Shown: positions 16,659-24,664 of the stretch, piece by piece
How positions within the stretch are numbered: position 1 is the stretch's first letter
How the letters are laid out: each line of letters begins with the position of its first letter
Assembly (NCBI GenBank): GCA_002311385.1
Contig: DCAE01000027.1
Location: 1 to 34,788 of the forward strand
Source: Dehalococcoidia bacterium UBA1141
GTDB lineage: Bacteria; Chloroflexota; Dehalococcoidia; Lucifugimonadales; UBA3495
DNA: 34,788 nt
Direction: 5' to 3'
Position numbers and translations under genes: made by a program
The notes under the pieces: model-generated
What the model saw: the letters and a program-made list of their open reading frames with translations, nothing else
Database searches by the model: none
What the model was told of the DNA's origin: nothing

Positions 16659-17474
16659 CTAATCCATAATATCGACAGGGAACGTGATGCAAAAATTAGC
16701 GCCGTCTTGGTTCTCGGTCTCTACCTTCCCGCCAAGCTGGCCTGAAAGAGCGGTTATTATGGTCAATCCCAGAGACTTGGCGGACCGGATGTCAAAGTCT
16801 TTGTGTAGTCCTACCCCGTCGTCCTTGACGATCAGAGTGTGTTTTCCGTCGGCTGTGTGAGCCTCCACCGAGATTAAGCCGGACCGGTTGTTGGGGAAAG
16901 CGTGTTTTAGCGAGTTGGATATCAACTCGTTCACAATGAGGCCGCAGGGAATAGCAATATCTACACTCAAGAGCATACTTTCGGCTTCGATGTTCAGTTG
17001 CACGTTTCTGGCGTCAATACCGTAGGAGCTGCGCAGATCTTTCGCTAAAGTCTTGAGGTAGTCGCTGAACTCGATTCTGGCTAGGTCTTGAGACTGGTAC
17101 AATTTTTCATGAACCAGGGCCATGGCTTTGATTCGTTCTTGGCTGTTCTTGAAATATTGCAAGACAACGGGGTCTTGAATTTCCCGGCCTTGCAGGCTGA
17201 GCAGGCAGGAGATAATCTGCAGGTTATTCTTGACCCGGTGATTTATCTCCTTCAGGAGGATTTCTTTTTCCTCCAGAGACGCTTTAATGCTGGCTTCGTT
17301 TTCCTTTTGCTCTGTTATGTCCCGCATTATTCCGTGGTTTGCGATAACTTTGCCGTTTTCATCCTTCCAGGTGGATGCGGTAACCATTCCGTCTAGAAAT
17401 TTCCCTTGTTTTGTAACTAGCCTGACTTCAAAATCCTTGACCGACCCATCCCTCACCAATTTATCCATCAACAC
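16659..17474 (-). CDS. sensor histidine kinase (HisKA_2 type), N-terminally truncated by frame break
   Basis: The open part (271 residues) contains the second half of a PAS domain ending in GIMRDITEQK, a HisKA_2 dimerisation segment with the phospho-acceptor LKEINHRVKNNLQ, and a full HATPase domain with N-box VNELISNSLKHAF and G1 box KDDGVGL. It should be a cytoplasmic kinase feeding a response regulator not present here. The only start in this frame is GTG 17474 without an SD, in the middle of the PAS fold. The first half of the PAS lies just upstream in another frame (17471-17695). The gene is therefore probably broken, although the catalytic core is intact. It lies upstream of, and on the same strand as, the ABC operon. 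Confidence 0.75.
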   Translation of the reverse strand: MLMDKLVRDGSVKDFEVRLVTKQGKFLDGMVTASTWKDENGKVIANHGIMRDITEQKENEASIKASLEEKEILLKEINHRVKNNLQIISCLLSLQGREIQDPVVLQYFKNSQERIKAMALVHEKLYQSQDLARIEFSDYLKTLAKDLRSSYGIDARNVQLNIEAESMLLSVDIAIPCGLIVNELISNSLKHAFPNNRSGLISVEAHTADGKHTLIVKDDGVGLHKDFDIRSAKSLGLTIITALSGQLGGKVETENQDGANFCITFPVDIMD

Positions 17475-17695
17475 AATGTTACTTTAGTTCCAATGATTTC
17501 CTGAGGATCTCTGGCTTCCCATATCTTCGCCGCCTCTGGGTTTGCGTAAACCACTATACCCTCGGTACTCACAATCATACCGTCGGGCGAGATGCCCGCC
17601 AGTAGCCTATAACTTTGCTCGTTTAGGGAAGAAGCGGTCGAATGTTCGCTGGGGCTGGCAAGATTGTTGTGGGATTTGCCTATCTTTGCTTGGCC
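17471..17695 (-). pseudogene. detached first half of the kinase PAS domain
   Basis: Between TGA 17696-17698 and TGA 17468-17470, a 75-codon frame reads SYRLLAGISPDGMIVSTEGI, VVYANPEAAKIWEARD and EIIGTKV, a clear PAS N-terminal half. It is one frame away from the kinase body that follows at 17474. No ATG, GTG or TTG is found ahead of the PAS in this frame. About a dozen residues normally found between the two PAS halves also appear missing, so a small deletion plus a frame change is likely. Confidence 0.7.
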
Positions 17696-18098
17696 TCATG
17701 GGACGCCATTGTTTTTTCGAGAACCTTCTGAAAACTCTAAGACTAATTAATTACCCCGGTAGTCAACACCGAATTCAAGCAAAATCATAGCGATGCCCCT
17801 GCCTAGCTTGCCAAAAAGCAAGTTCGCTATACCGGCTTGGCAATATCAATTCGCTTTTACCGGTTTGGGAATCATGAAAAAGAGAGGAATTAGTCTTTTT
17901 CGCAGTAACTTAAACGTGAGGTTAGAAATTCGATTGCTAATTATCCATATCCAAAATAGAGCGAAATGGTTGAACCATTCGAAAATCATAGCCGGCCAAA
18001 GTATCGGAATCAGATCCCGACTGGATTGTTGTAGAATGCCACAAGAAGTTAATCCCCAGCACGTTTAATTACCTGTGAAATGGCGAAGGAGTAAGAAT
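17696..18098. other. 403-base AT-richer spacer
   Basis: No supported gene. An ATG at about 17700 on the minus strand opens a 30-codon frame (MRPSKDRQIPQQ) that could be the former kinase N-terminus. The right end holds AAGGAG (18086-18091), the SD for the gene at 18099. No clear promoter boxes were found. Confidence 0.5.
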
Positions 18099-18905
18099 AT
18101 GCCGGACGCATTGGGGTGGCGGGCGAATTGGGGCGTAATCGTACCCTCCACAAACACATCAGTCCAACCGGAATTTGACGAGATGCGGCCCCGTGGAGTC
18201 ACGAACCACACGGTGCGAATCTGGATACCGGACGACCCGGTTGGCAGCAACGCCGACTTCAACAGCCTGATGGACAATATACGCAAAGAGTGGGATAACT
18301 CTATCCTTCGGGTCATAACCTGCAAGCCTGATTACCTTGTGATGGGCATGTCATCGGAAACCTTCTGGGGCGGCCTGCAACAGAGCATCATATTAAGAGA
18401 GAGGATTAAAGAACTCTCTGGATTGGGAGTTTCCATGGGTTCCGATGCTTGCCAGGCAGCTTTGAGGTGCTACGGTGATATCAAGCGCATCGGCGTCTTG
18501 ACGCCCTACTGGCCCGTTGCCGACGAGAACGTGAAGCTATTCTTGGAGGAGTGCGGCTTCGAGGTGGTGGTTATCAACGGATTTTGTTGCGATAGCCCTA
18601 CGGCTATCGCTAAAGTGACGGAAAAGCAGATGCTTGACGGTCTGCTTGAACTCAACGAGCACAATGTAGAAGCCTTGGTTCAAGTGGGCACCAACCTGGC
18701 CATGGCCCGCTTGGCGGCCGAGGCCGAAAAATGGCTTAAGAAGCCCGTGATTGCGATCAACACCGCCACATATTGGTATGCCATGAGGGCCAATGGCATG
18801 AGGGATCAGATAGACGGGTTTGGTTCTTTGATGACTGACTTTACGGAACTGCCCAAGAGCTACCTGGATATGATGGGCAGCCAAGGTGTGTCGCTGCCCT
18901 GCTAG
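18099..18905 (+). CDS. Asp/Glu racemase superfamily protein, maleate isomerase/arylmalonate decarboxylase-like, without the usual cysteines
   Basis: The 268-residue protein has the two-lobed Asp/Glu racemase fold of the maleate cis-trans isomerase / arylmalonate decarboxylase branch: WGVIVPSTNTSVQPEF at 11-26, VTNHTVRIW, and RIGVLTPYW at 130-138. Family members use a cysteine in each lobe (or one in decarboxylases). Here the two positions read VMGMSSE (M84) and VQVGTNL (G197), so both appear replaced. The nearby C75, C118, C124, C152, C163 and C164 are at other places. It may bind a dicarboxylate or use other chemistry. ATG 18099 has AAGGAG seven bases upstream; an ATG eight codons earlier has none. 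Confidence 0.8.
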   Translation: MPDALGWRANWGVIVPSTNTSVQPEFDEMRPRGVTNHTVRIWIPDDPVGSNADFNSLMDNIRKEWDNSILRVITCKPDYLVMGMSSETFWGGLQQSIILRERIKELSGLGVSMGSDACQAALRCYGDIKRIGVLTPYWPVADENVKLFLEECGFEVVVINGFCCDSPTAIAKVTEKQMLDGLLELNEHNVEALVQVGTNLAMARLAAEAEKWLKKPVIAINTATYWYAMRANGMRDQIDGFGSLMTDFTELPKSYLDMMGSQGVSLPC

Positions 18906-18928
18906 ACCATTCGTCTGGTATCAGGGCA
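18895..18928 (+). terminator. possible hairpin terminator overlapping the stop codon
   Basis: TGCCCTG (18895-18901) pairs with CAGGGCA (18922-18928), with an inner ACCA/TGGT pair. There is no T-run, so this is a weak call. Confidence 0.3.
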
Positions 18929-18933
18929 GGCTT

Positions 18934-19038
18934 TCAGCAGTTTGAATCGCACTCTATGACGGTTATGGACTGGTTGGGAGCTACTCCCTCTAGCGTCTGC
19001 ACGATGCCGCTGGGCCAGCGAACGGTGAGGTTGTCAAA
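18934..19038 (-). pseudogene. detached end of an ASPIC/UnbV domain
   Basis: A 34-codon frame reads FDNLTVRWPSGIVQTLEGV and NQSITVIE, the typical last part of an ASPIC/UnbV domain, and ends at TGA 18934-18936. It is out of frame with the large FG-GAP gene, which stops at 19034 after the start of the same domain (IRDGIGARVTAVI). The roughly 40 residues that normally join the two are missing. Confidence 0.75.
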
Positions 19039-21421
19039 TCACGGCGGTTACTCTGGCGCCGATGCCGTCCCGGATGCTCTGGGTGCCCTGAAGCTTTACG
19101 GCCAGCCAGTTGTTGCCCCAATCGCAGCTATTCTGGAATAACTTGGCCGACTCACCGGCGCCGGAAGACCGGCCCAGGTTGGCGACGTAGAGATCCAAAC
19201 ACCCATCGCCGTTGAAATCACCATAGGCGACGCCCCGGGCAATCCCCCAGTCGGCAGCGCCGCGCAGGGGGGAAACATCGCTAAAGGTCCCGTCGCCGTT
19301 GTTCCTGAGCAGCAGATTGGGTTGTTCCGGTCGATTGGGGAGCGGGTCGTTATCCAGAAAACCACTGGCTACGTAAAGGTCCTCGTCTCCGTCGTTGTCA
19401 TAGTCGAAAAACACTGTGCCCCAGGTAACCCGAAGCTGGCATCTGAATTCTCCGGTGTCCGAGATAAAATCCAAGTCCTTCCGGCTGAAGGTTTCGCCAT
19501 CTCCGTTGTTAGACAACAAGACAGCACTTCCAATATTGGTCAAGAAAAAGTCCAGGTTGCCGTTCAAGTCATAGTCGCCAATGGCCAGCCCCATGCCGTA
19601 GATTGCCACACCCGCACCCGACGCGGCGGATATGTCGGTCAATATCCAAGAGCCGTCGCCGGTTGAACCATCATTACTTGGCCCGTCGTTGCGCCAGAGA
19701 ACGTTTGGCTGAGCGAATTCCCCGAAATCGTTGACCACGTAACGGTCGGAATCGCCGTCATTATCGAAGTCCACCCATGTGGGTTGGAAGCCGGCGCCCC
19801 AAACGTTGCCGAAGGTGGGCCCCGCTTTTCTTTTACCTGGAGCCAGGTCGCCCAACAGACCGGTGACTTCTGTGAATGTCCCGTCGCCATTGTTGTGGTA
19901 GAGGGCCATGGGTTTAACGAATTCGGCGAAATCCCGGTTGCGGATGGCGTCGAAATCGGGCTGGTCCATGTGGCGGACCAAGGCTAAATCCACGAATCCA
20001 TCGTGGTCATAATCGCCCCATGCGCAACCCACCGACCGGTAGTGGGAGTCCGGGTCCTCCAGTCCAGCGAAATTTGACACGTCTTGAAATGTCCCGTCTC
20101 CATGGCCACGAAACAGCTTGCTGCTGCCCCAGTTGGCCACGAAAAGGTCCTGAAAACCATCGTTGTCATAGTCGGCGGCACATCCCCCGTTGCCAATGCC
20201 GTCAACGTCACCCACTCCCGAAGCTACGCCTACTTCAGAGAATTTACCCAACCCATTATTCTGGAAGAGACCGTTGGGATTTCCCGCTCCTGAAGAACCC
20301 AGAGAATTTGAAGTAAGAGAACTTGAAGTAGAAGTGACATAAATATCTTGGTCCCCGTCTCCGTCGTAGTCCAAGACCACGACTCCGCCGCCGAAGGACA
20401 AGGTTGAGCCAGCAGCGCGGTAATGCAAGAAACCCGCCCCTACGCTGCTGGCAACATCGGTGAAATAAGGGGTTTGATAAGTGAAGCCGCCCACCAATAC
20501 GTCGCTGTATCCCTCGGGATTAATCACTTCTACGTCAACTATGCCAGCGTCATGGGCGGGCAGATAGGCCACTATGTCTTCCGGCCCCAGGTATGTCCAA
20601 GTGGCGTCTTTGCCGCCGATCAAAACAGCGGTTTCTTCGTTGAATCCTTCACCGGTGACGATGAGCACCACCTCCCCCGAGGTGCTGGCAGCGCTGGGAG
20701 TCACGCTTTTGATTCTCACCTCCACGGCAGCGGTGTTTGGGGATAGCAGCTCTAGAACGTAGGGATCGTCTATGTAGTAGTTGCCTTCTTCCTCTTCTGC
20801 GCCGGAAGCAAGGGCACTGGCTTGTATCGCCGAGTCTCCGCCACCGAATATAGGGGCAAGTCCCAATATGCTCAAACCGGCGATGGTTCCCAATACCCAG
20901 GTAGCCACGGCAAAGGTGGCTACCACCTTCTTGGGCATATTCTTTGCCAGGCCCCAGAACGTTATGGGACCACCAGCGGCGGCGGCGGCGAACAATAACG
21001 TTGCGGCGGGCGCTACTCCCATGCCCACCAGCAACAATGCGGCCACCAAGGGAATCTCAAAAAGAAGGGGCACGTTAATCAGCAACCCAAGTGTGGCGGC
21101 CACCAGCACTCCTTGGGGGTTGTCGCCCAAGAACCTCGACACCGTTTCCGGGCTAATCAACTGGATGGCGAACGCACTGACGAACCCGGCCAACACCATC
21201 AACGGCCCCAGCTTGATTAGATACTTGATGCTGGCCTTTAGCCAGTCCTTGCCGCCCACGCTCAATACTTCCCGCCAACTGGCGCGGCTAGTTTCCTGCG
21301 TTGGTGATTCGGGTATGGAGATCCCTGATGGTTGCTCATTTCGCCCAGCGAGTTTGGCGACCACCGGACCCAGCAGCAAAGCCCCTACAATGCTAAGACC
21401 GATGCGGCTGCCCGCAAGCAT
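19034..21421 (-). CDS. permease (DUF318/ArsP-like) fused to a TIG domain and FG-GAP/VCBS repeats; broken at both ends
   Basis: The open part is 795 residues. Residues 1 to about 190 are the rear half of a DUF318-type permease (SO_0444/ArsP-like metal efflux) with several membrane helices. An IPT/TIG domain follows (RIKSVTPSAAS to GGFTYQ, about 230-325), then seven FG-GAP/VCBS blade motifs of the form DYDGDGDQDIYV, DYDNDGFQDLFV, DYDHDGFVDLAL, DFDNDGDSDRYV, DYDLNGNLDFFL, DYDNDGDEDLYV and DFNGDGCLDLYV, each a likely Ca2+ loop, and the start of an ASPIC/UnbV domain. The expected arrangement is a membrane channel carrying an extracytoplasmic beta-propeller. The N-terminal half of the permease lies upstream in a different frame and the ASPIC end is detached, so the gene is probably inactive now. 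Confidence 0.8.
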   Translation of the reverse strand: MLAGSRIGLSIVGALLLGPVVAKLAGRNEQPSGISIPESPTQETSRASWREVLSVGGKDWLKASIKYLIKLGPLMVLAGFVSAFAIQLISPETVSRFLGDNPQGVLVAATLGLLINVPLLFEIPLVAALLLVGMGVAPAATLLFAAAAAGGPITFWGLAKNMPKKVVATFAVATWVLGTIAGLSILGLAPIFGGGDSAIQASALASGAEEEEGNYYIDDPYVLELLSPNTAAVEVRIKSVTPSAASTSGEVVLIVTGEGFNEETAVLIGGKDATWTYLGPEDIVAYLPAHDAGIVDVEVINPEGYSDVLVGGFTYQTPYFTDVASSVGAGFLHYRAAGSTLSFGGGVVVLDYDGDGDQDIYVTSTSSSLTSNSLGSSGAGNPNGLFQNNGLGKFSEVGVASGVGDVDGIGNGGCAADYDNDGFQDLFVANWGSSKLFRGHGDGTFQDVSNFAGLEDPDSHYRSVGCAWGDYDHDGFVDLALVRHMDQPDFDAIRNRDFAEFVKPMALYHNNGDGTFTEVTGLLGDLAPGKRKAGPTFGNVWGAGFQPTWVDFDNDGDSDRYVVNDFGEFAQPNVLWRNDGPSNDGSTGDGSWILTDISAASGAGVAIYGMGLAIGDYDLNGNLDFFLTNIGSAVLLSNNGDGETFSRKDLDFISDTGEFRCQLRVTWGTVFFDYDNDGDEDLYVASGFLDNDPLPNRPEQPNLLLRNNGDGTFSDVSPLRGAADWGIARGVAYGDFNGDGCLDLYVANLGRSSGAGESAKLFQNSCDWGNNWLAVKLQGTQSIRDGIGARVTAVI

Positions 21422-21938
21422 GGGAGTGAAAAACCATAGCGGCCATTATCATGGCTGGGAGGTTCAGGGTGGATGAGCCCTGCGTTATCGCCAGGGTTGT
21501 TTCAATGCCAGCGCCCCGTTGGCGAAAAGCGTTGGCTACGGGAACGATGCAGGCTGAGCAGAGGTTCATGGCAGGCCCAATCAATAGTCCCTTGGCCGAG
21601 CCCTTGATTCCTCGCTGGTACAAACCTCGACTAGACTCTGCGGGGAAGAGGAATACCTCAGTCAGTCCCGCTACCAGGAAGGCGAAAATCATTCCCAGGG
21701 TTATTAACTTGAGGTAATTCAGCGAGAAGTCTCACCACCGGGACAAGAAAGAAGCATCGGAGTTGGGCTCGATGCAGAAGCCTTGGAAGCAATCGGCCAC
21801 TGCGCCTGATAGGCCGCCAAGGTCGCCTTGGACCGTGTCTAGTTTGGGGATGCGGTTGAACCACAGGAACAGGGCCAGCAGAATTACCAGGATAAAAATC
21901 CCGATGACCCTCTTTCTTCTTAAAGTGGTGTCGAACAT
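21422..21938 (-). pseudogene. N-terminal half of the permease, with a nonsense codon and frameshift
   Basis: From ATG 21938 the frame gives a signal-anchor-like helix (IGIFILVILLALFLWF), then SDASFLSRW and an in-frame TGA at 21732-21734. After the TGA the same frame continues DFSLNYLKLITLGMIFAFLV, the LCSACIVPVANAFRQRGAG motif of DUF318 permeases, and IMAAMVF. It then leaves frame at a run of five A (21429-21433 on the plus strand); removing one base restores continuity with TPMLAGSRIGLS of the downstream ORF. The TGA most likely replaces a TGG tryptophan codon. Confidence 0.75.
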
Positions 21939-22049
21939 TTATTTGCGGTTGGTGAGTCGGCCTTGGGGCAGCACAGTCGCCTGAAAATTCTGAATTATTC
22001 AGGCGGCGTCAAAACCGGGATCGACCATATCTGCCAGTTCCGATTGTAC

Positions 22050-22073
22050 ACGACCCGCAAGGCAGCGGGTCGT
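22050..22073. other. perfect inverted repeat, hairpin
   Basis: ACGACCCGC (22050-22058) pairs with GCGGGTCGT (22065-22073) around AAGGCA. It lies between the antiporter end and the permease start, both on the minus strand. It lacks a T-run, so it may be a weak terminator or an attenuating hairpin. Confidence 0.45.
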
Positions 22074-22128
22074 TACTTTGCGGTTAGCATGAATACCGGG
22101 CAATCGTAGAAAGTGAACAAGTCTTCGC

Positions 22129-23715
22129 TCACGTTGCCACGGAAATGGGTTCCACCGGATACTGGGATATCCAGGCGTTGAACCCACCCTCTAATGCCGC
22201 AGCGTTCACACCCGCCTGCTGCAACCGGTGCGCCACACGGGCGCTGGTAGCTTCGTCGGGTCAAGCGCAATAAACGACCACCAATCCGGTACCCACGCAT
22301 TCGGAGGCCCATTCAACGACTTGGTCCGGCATCATCCGAATGTCTCCGGGGATGCGCTGTCCGCTGTTCTCATAGGTCGAACGAATCCTAATGTCCAGAA
22401 TAAGCGGTGGTTCCGGGCTGGACATCAACTCCATCACTTCGGCTGGTGCGATCAGGCGTACCTCGGTCTCTTCATGGGCGAAAAGCCCAGCAGCGGTGCT
22501 CTCTCGCTCCTCGGCCAATGTCTCCTTGGCCGCCCTCCGGCCATACCACGCGGTGAACGGAGTGGCCGTAGCTCCGTGGATGGTCACGGAGGCCAGAACC
22601 ACCACTCCGACGGTGGCCAACAGGACTTCTCCGCCGGGCAGACCGGCTTGCACCACCAGCAGGGCCAGTAACAGGGGATTTAATCTCCGCGGTCCAAACC
22701 AAGCGACGAATCCGTGGGCGGGCCAGCTCATATTCGCCCGGGCCAGTACCACACCCAGGACTCCGGGACGTATCACAAATATAACTAGAGCCGCTAATAT
22801 GAGGATCGGGATCACATCCACGGTGCTGAGAATCCCGGACAGAACGATCCCGAATAAGACAAAGGCTAGCAGCATGGCCATTTCGGAAGTAGTCTCGCCG
22901 TAGTCCATGAAGCAGTCGCACAGGGATTGGTTGAGAATCACCACCGCCAAGCCAGCGAAAAATGCTCCCAAGAAACCGTCCCCACCGGCGGCGGTGGCTG
23001 CTGCGTAGGAGGCCAAAACCAAGCCCACGCCAAAAAGAGCCTGATGCTCTTGGCGAATACCCATCTTGGCATCCACCTTGGTCATCAGCCACGATCCGGA
23101 AGCGCCCAAGGCAAATGCGATTGCCGGCCCCAACACCAGCAGCTTTGCCATGAAAATCGCCCATCCGGGGGCGTCGCCGCCTTGGTGTCCAGCTACGGCA
23201 ATCAACACCAAGATTACCGGTAGGACCACGAGGTCGTTGGTCCCGGCCTCAATCTTCAAGACTTGCCTGACGGACCGGGGTATGCGCTGGTCGCGGACAA
23301 TGTCTCTGAGCATCACCGGGTCTGTTGAGGCGAGGATCGCTCCACCGATAAAGGCCATGATCCATGAGAAACCAACGACAAATGCCAGCGTTGTTGCGCC
23401 CAGGGCAATGATTATCCCAGTGCCCGGTCCTAAGATGAGGACTGGCACCAGCCAACGCTTTCCCAACTCGTCGATCTGCAACTTTACTGCGTCTAGGAAA
23501 AGCACCAGCGCCAGTGTAAGAGTGGCGACAATCTCCAAGAGTTGGTCGTGAGGGCCCATCTGGAAGACGTCCAAGCCCCGTTCGCCCTACAAGAAGCCCA
23601 ATCACAGGAAAATGATTGGGAAAGACAGAGGTGAACGCTCCACGAAGCCAGAGGCCAGCGGTGTTATGCAGAGGACGATTGCGACTATGCCGAAACCCAA
23701 TAAAAAATCGGGCAT
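22129..23715 (-). pseudogene. CPA1-type Na+/H+ antiporter with C-terminal rhodanese domain, three in-frame stops
   Basis: Reading from ATG 23715 one frame encodes a complete cation/proton antiporter (CPA1/NhaP type): first helix PDFLLGFGIVAIVLCI, then LALVLFLDAVKL, ILASTDPVMLRDIVRD and IEAGTNDLVVLPVIL with the ion-binding ASTDP and ND motifs, followed by a rhodanese domain (LILDIRIRSTYENSGQRIPG). Stops interrupt it: TGA 23602-23604 and TAG 23587-23589 inside the second helix, and TGA 22261-22263 at the second cysteine of the rhodanese loop YCxCPxEATSAR. The longest open part is 22261-23574 (437 codons from a TTG). After the last TGA the frame continues with PDEATSARVAHRLQQAG to GGFNAW and ends at TGA 22129-22131. 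Otherwise the frame is perfectly conserved, so the damage is recent or reflects consensus errors. Confidence 0.8.
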
Positions 23716-23749
23716 TAAGGTTCTGTTCGGGAGAAAGAAATTACTGGGC

Positions 23750-24472
23750 TTACTGGCTTTCGGTGATATGCTCTTCCAGCAAGGACTGGTAGTCGAATAC
23801 CACTGCGGATTCGACCGTTGCCACCAAATCCGGCAGCTTCAGCTCGTCGTGCAAGTCCATCTTGAACTCCAGCCAACGGTATTCCAGAATCATCTGAGGC
23901 TCAATCAGGTTATCGCCCTCAATCACCTCACCGCGCTTGAAATTGAGCTCGCAGGCCTGTAGTTGATGAGGATTGTTGGGGTTCCACAGCGGGATGCCGT
24001 ACTTGCGGGCCATCACCGGCCGGTTGCCGTAGATGGCGCATGCGTCGTCCACCAAAGCCGGGCAAGGTATGTGATGGATGCCAACCTTTTTGCCCAACGC
24101 TTCCCGAACAACCTTGCTGTGTTCTTCAATACTTTGGTTTTCCCAATTTTGGCTTTGCCGGCCCGTGCTTTCCCGGCCTGTGCTTTCCCGGTCCGGGTCT
24201 TGTGTAGAGTCGGCGCCAAGCAAGTTGTCCAAGTATTCCTTCGCTCTTTGCCGCATCGCTTCCCTTTGCTCTGGCTCCAACTCGGACACAGCTTTTGACA
24301 GATAAGCGGCCTCGATGGCGCTTATGGCAAAGAGCTGGTTACAGCAACTGCTACACCCCTTTCGGCATTGCATCTTATCGATGAACATGTTCCGCACCCG
24401 GTCAAACTCACTCTCCACGTCGGAAAACAGCCCTTCGTAAGCGCGGTATATTTCGGAAAGTCGTGTGCTCAT
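23750..24472 (-). CDS. YkgJ-type cysteine-cluster protein (UPF0153, zinc/iron-chelating)
   Basis: The 240-residue protein carries the YkgJ cysteine cluster: C36, C40, C43 and C44 in CRKGCSSCC, then IPCPALVDDACAIYGNRP and a final ACELNF cysteine. This family is predicted to bind Zn or Fe-S; its function is not established. A linker with the repeated unit RESTG (RESTGRESTGRQSQ) precedes the second cysteine block and corresponds to a 15-base near-repeat in DNA, so it may vary in length between strains. An ATG 15 codons upstream (24517) is open but has no SD; ATG 24472 follows GAAAAG and begins the family-like sequence. It is divergent from the FMN oxidase. Confidence 0.85.
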   Translation of the reverse strand: MSTRLSEIYRAYEGLFSDVESEFDRVRNMFIDKMQCRKGCSSCCNQLFAISAIEAAYLSKAVSELEPEQREAMRQRAKEYLDNLLGADSTQDPDRESTGRESTGRQSQNWENQSIEEHSKVVREALGKKVGIHHIPCPALVDDACAIYGNRPVMARKYGIPLWNPNNPHQLQACELNFKRGEVIEGDNLIEPQMILEYRWLEFKMDLHDELKLPDLVATVESAVVFDYQSLLEEHITESQ

Positions 24473-24530
24473 AACTTTTCTATCAACATGACGTACAAGA
24501 TGATGTAATTCTAGCATAGGCGCTTATGCG

Positions 24531-24559
24531 TTCGCCTCTACTGCGAGTGGTGCTACAAT
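24531..24559 (+). promoter_or_regulatory. extended -10 promoter for the FMN oxidase gene
   Basis: TTCGCC (24531-24536) and TACAAT (24554-24559) are 17 bases apart, with a TGC extended -10 element directly before TACAAT. Transcription would begin near 24566, about 100 bases before the ATG. Confidence 0.5.
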
Positions 24560-24664
24560 TGCGATTCTCTGGTGCAACTTTCCGGGTGCGATTCTTCCGG
24601 TCCAAATATTCGAGCTGGTTGGGCCGGACCCAGATTCAGCATAAGCGAAGTAGAGGTGACCGGG

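Noticed and set aside
20781..21476. 231-codon plus-strand ORF rich in Ala, Pro and Asn
   Set aside because: It is antisense to the permease half of the FG-GAP gene and has low-complexity composition typical of a shadow frame.
21732..21734. TGA in the permease as a selenocysteine codon or as recoded tryptophan
   Set aside because: The expected residue is tryptophan, not cysteine. Genome-wide TGA=Trp recoding is unlikely because genes such as the epimerase at 3194-3196 and the second ABC cistron junction use TGA as a normal stop. The gene has other damage.
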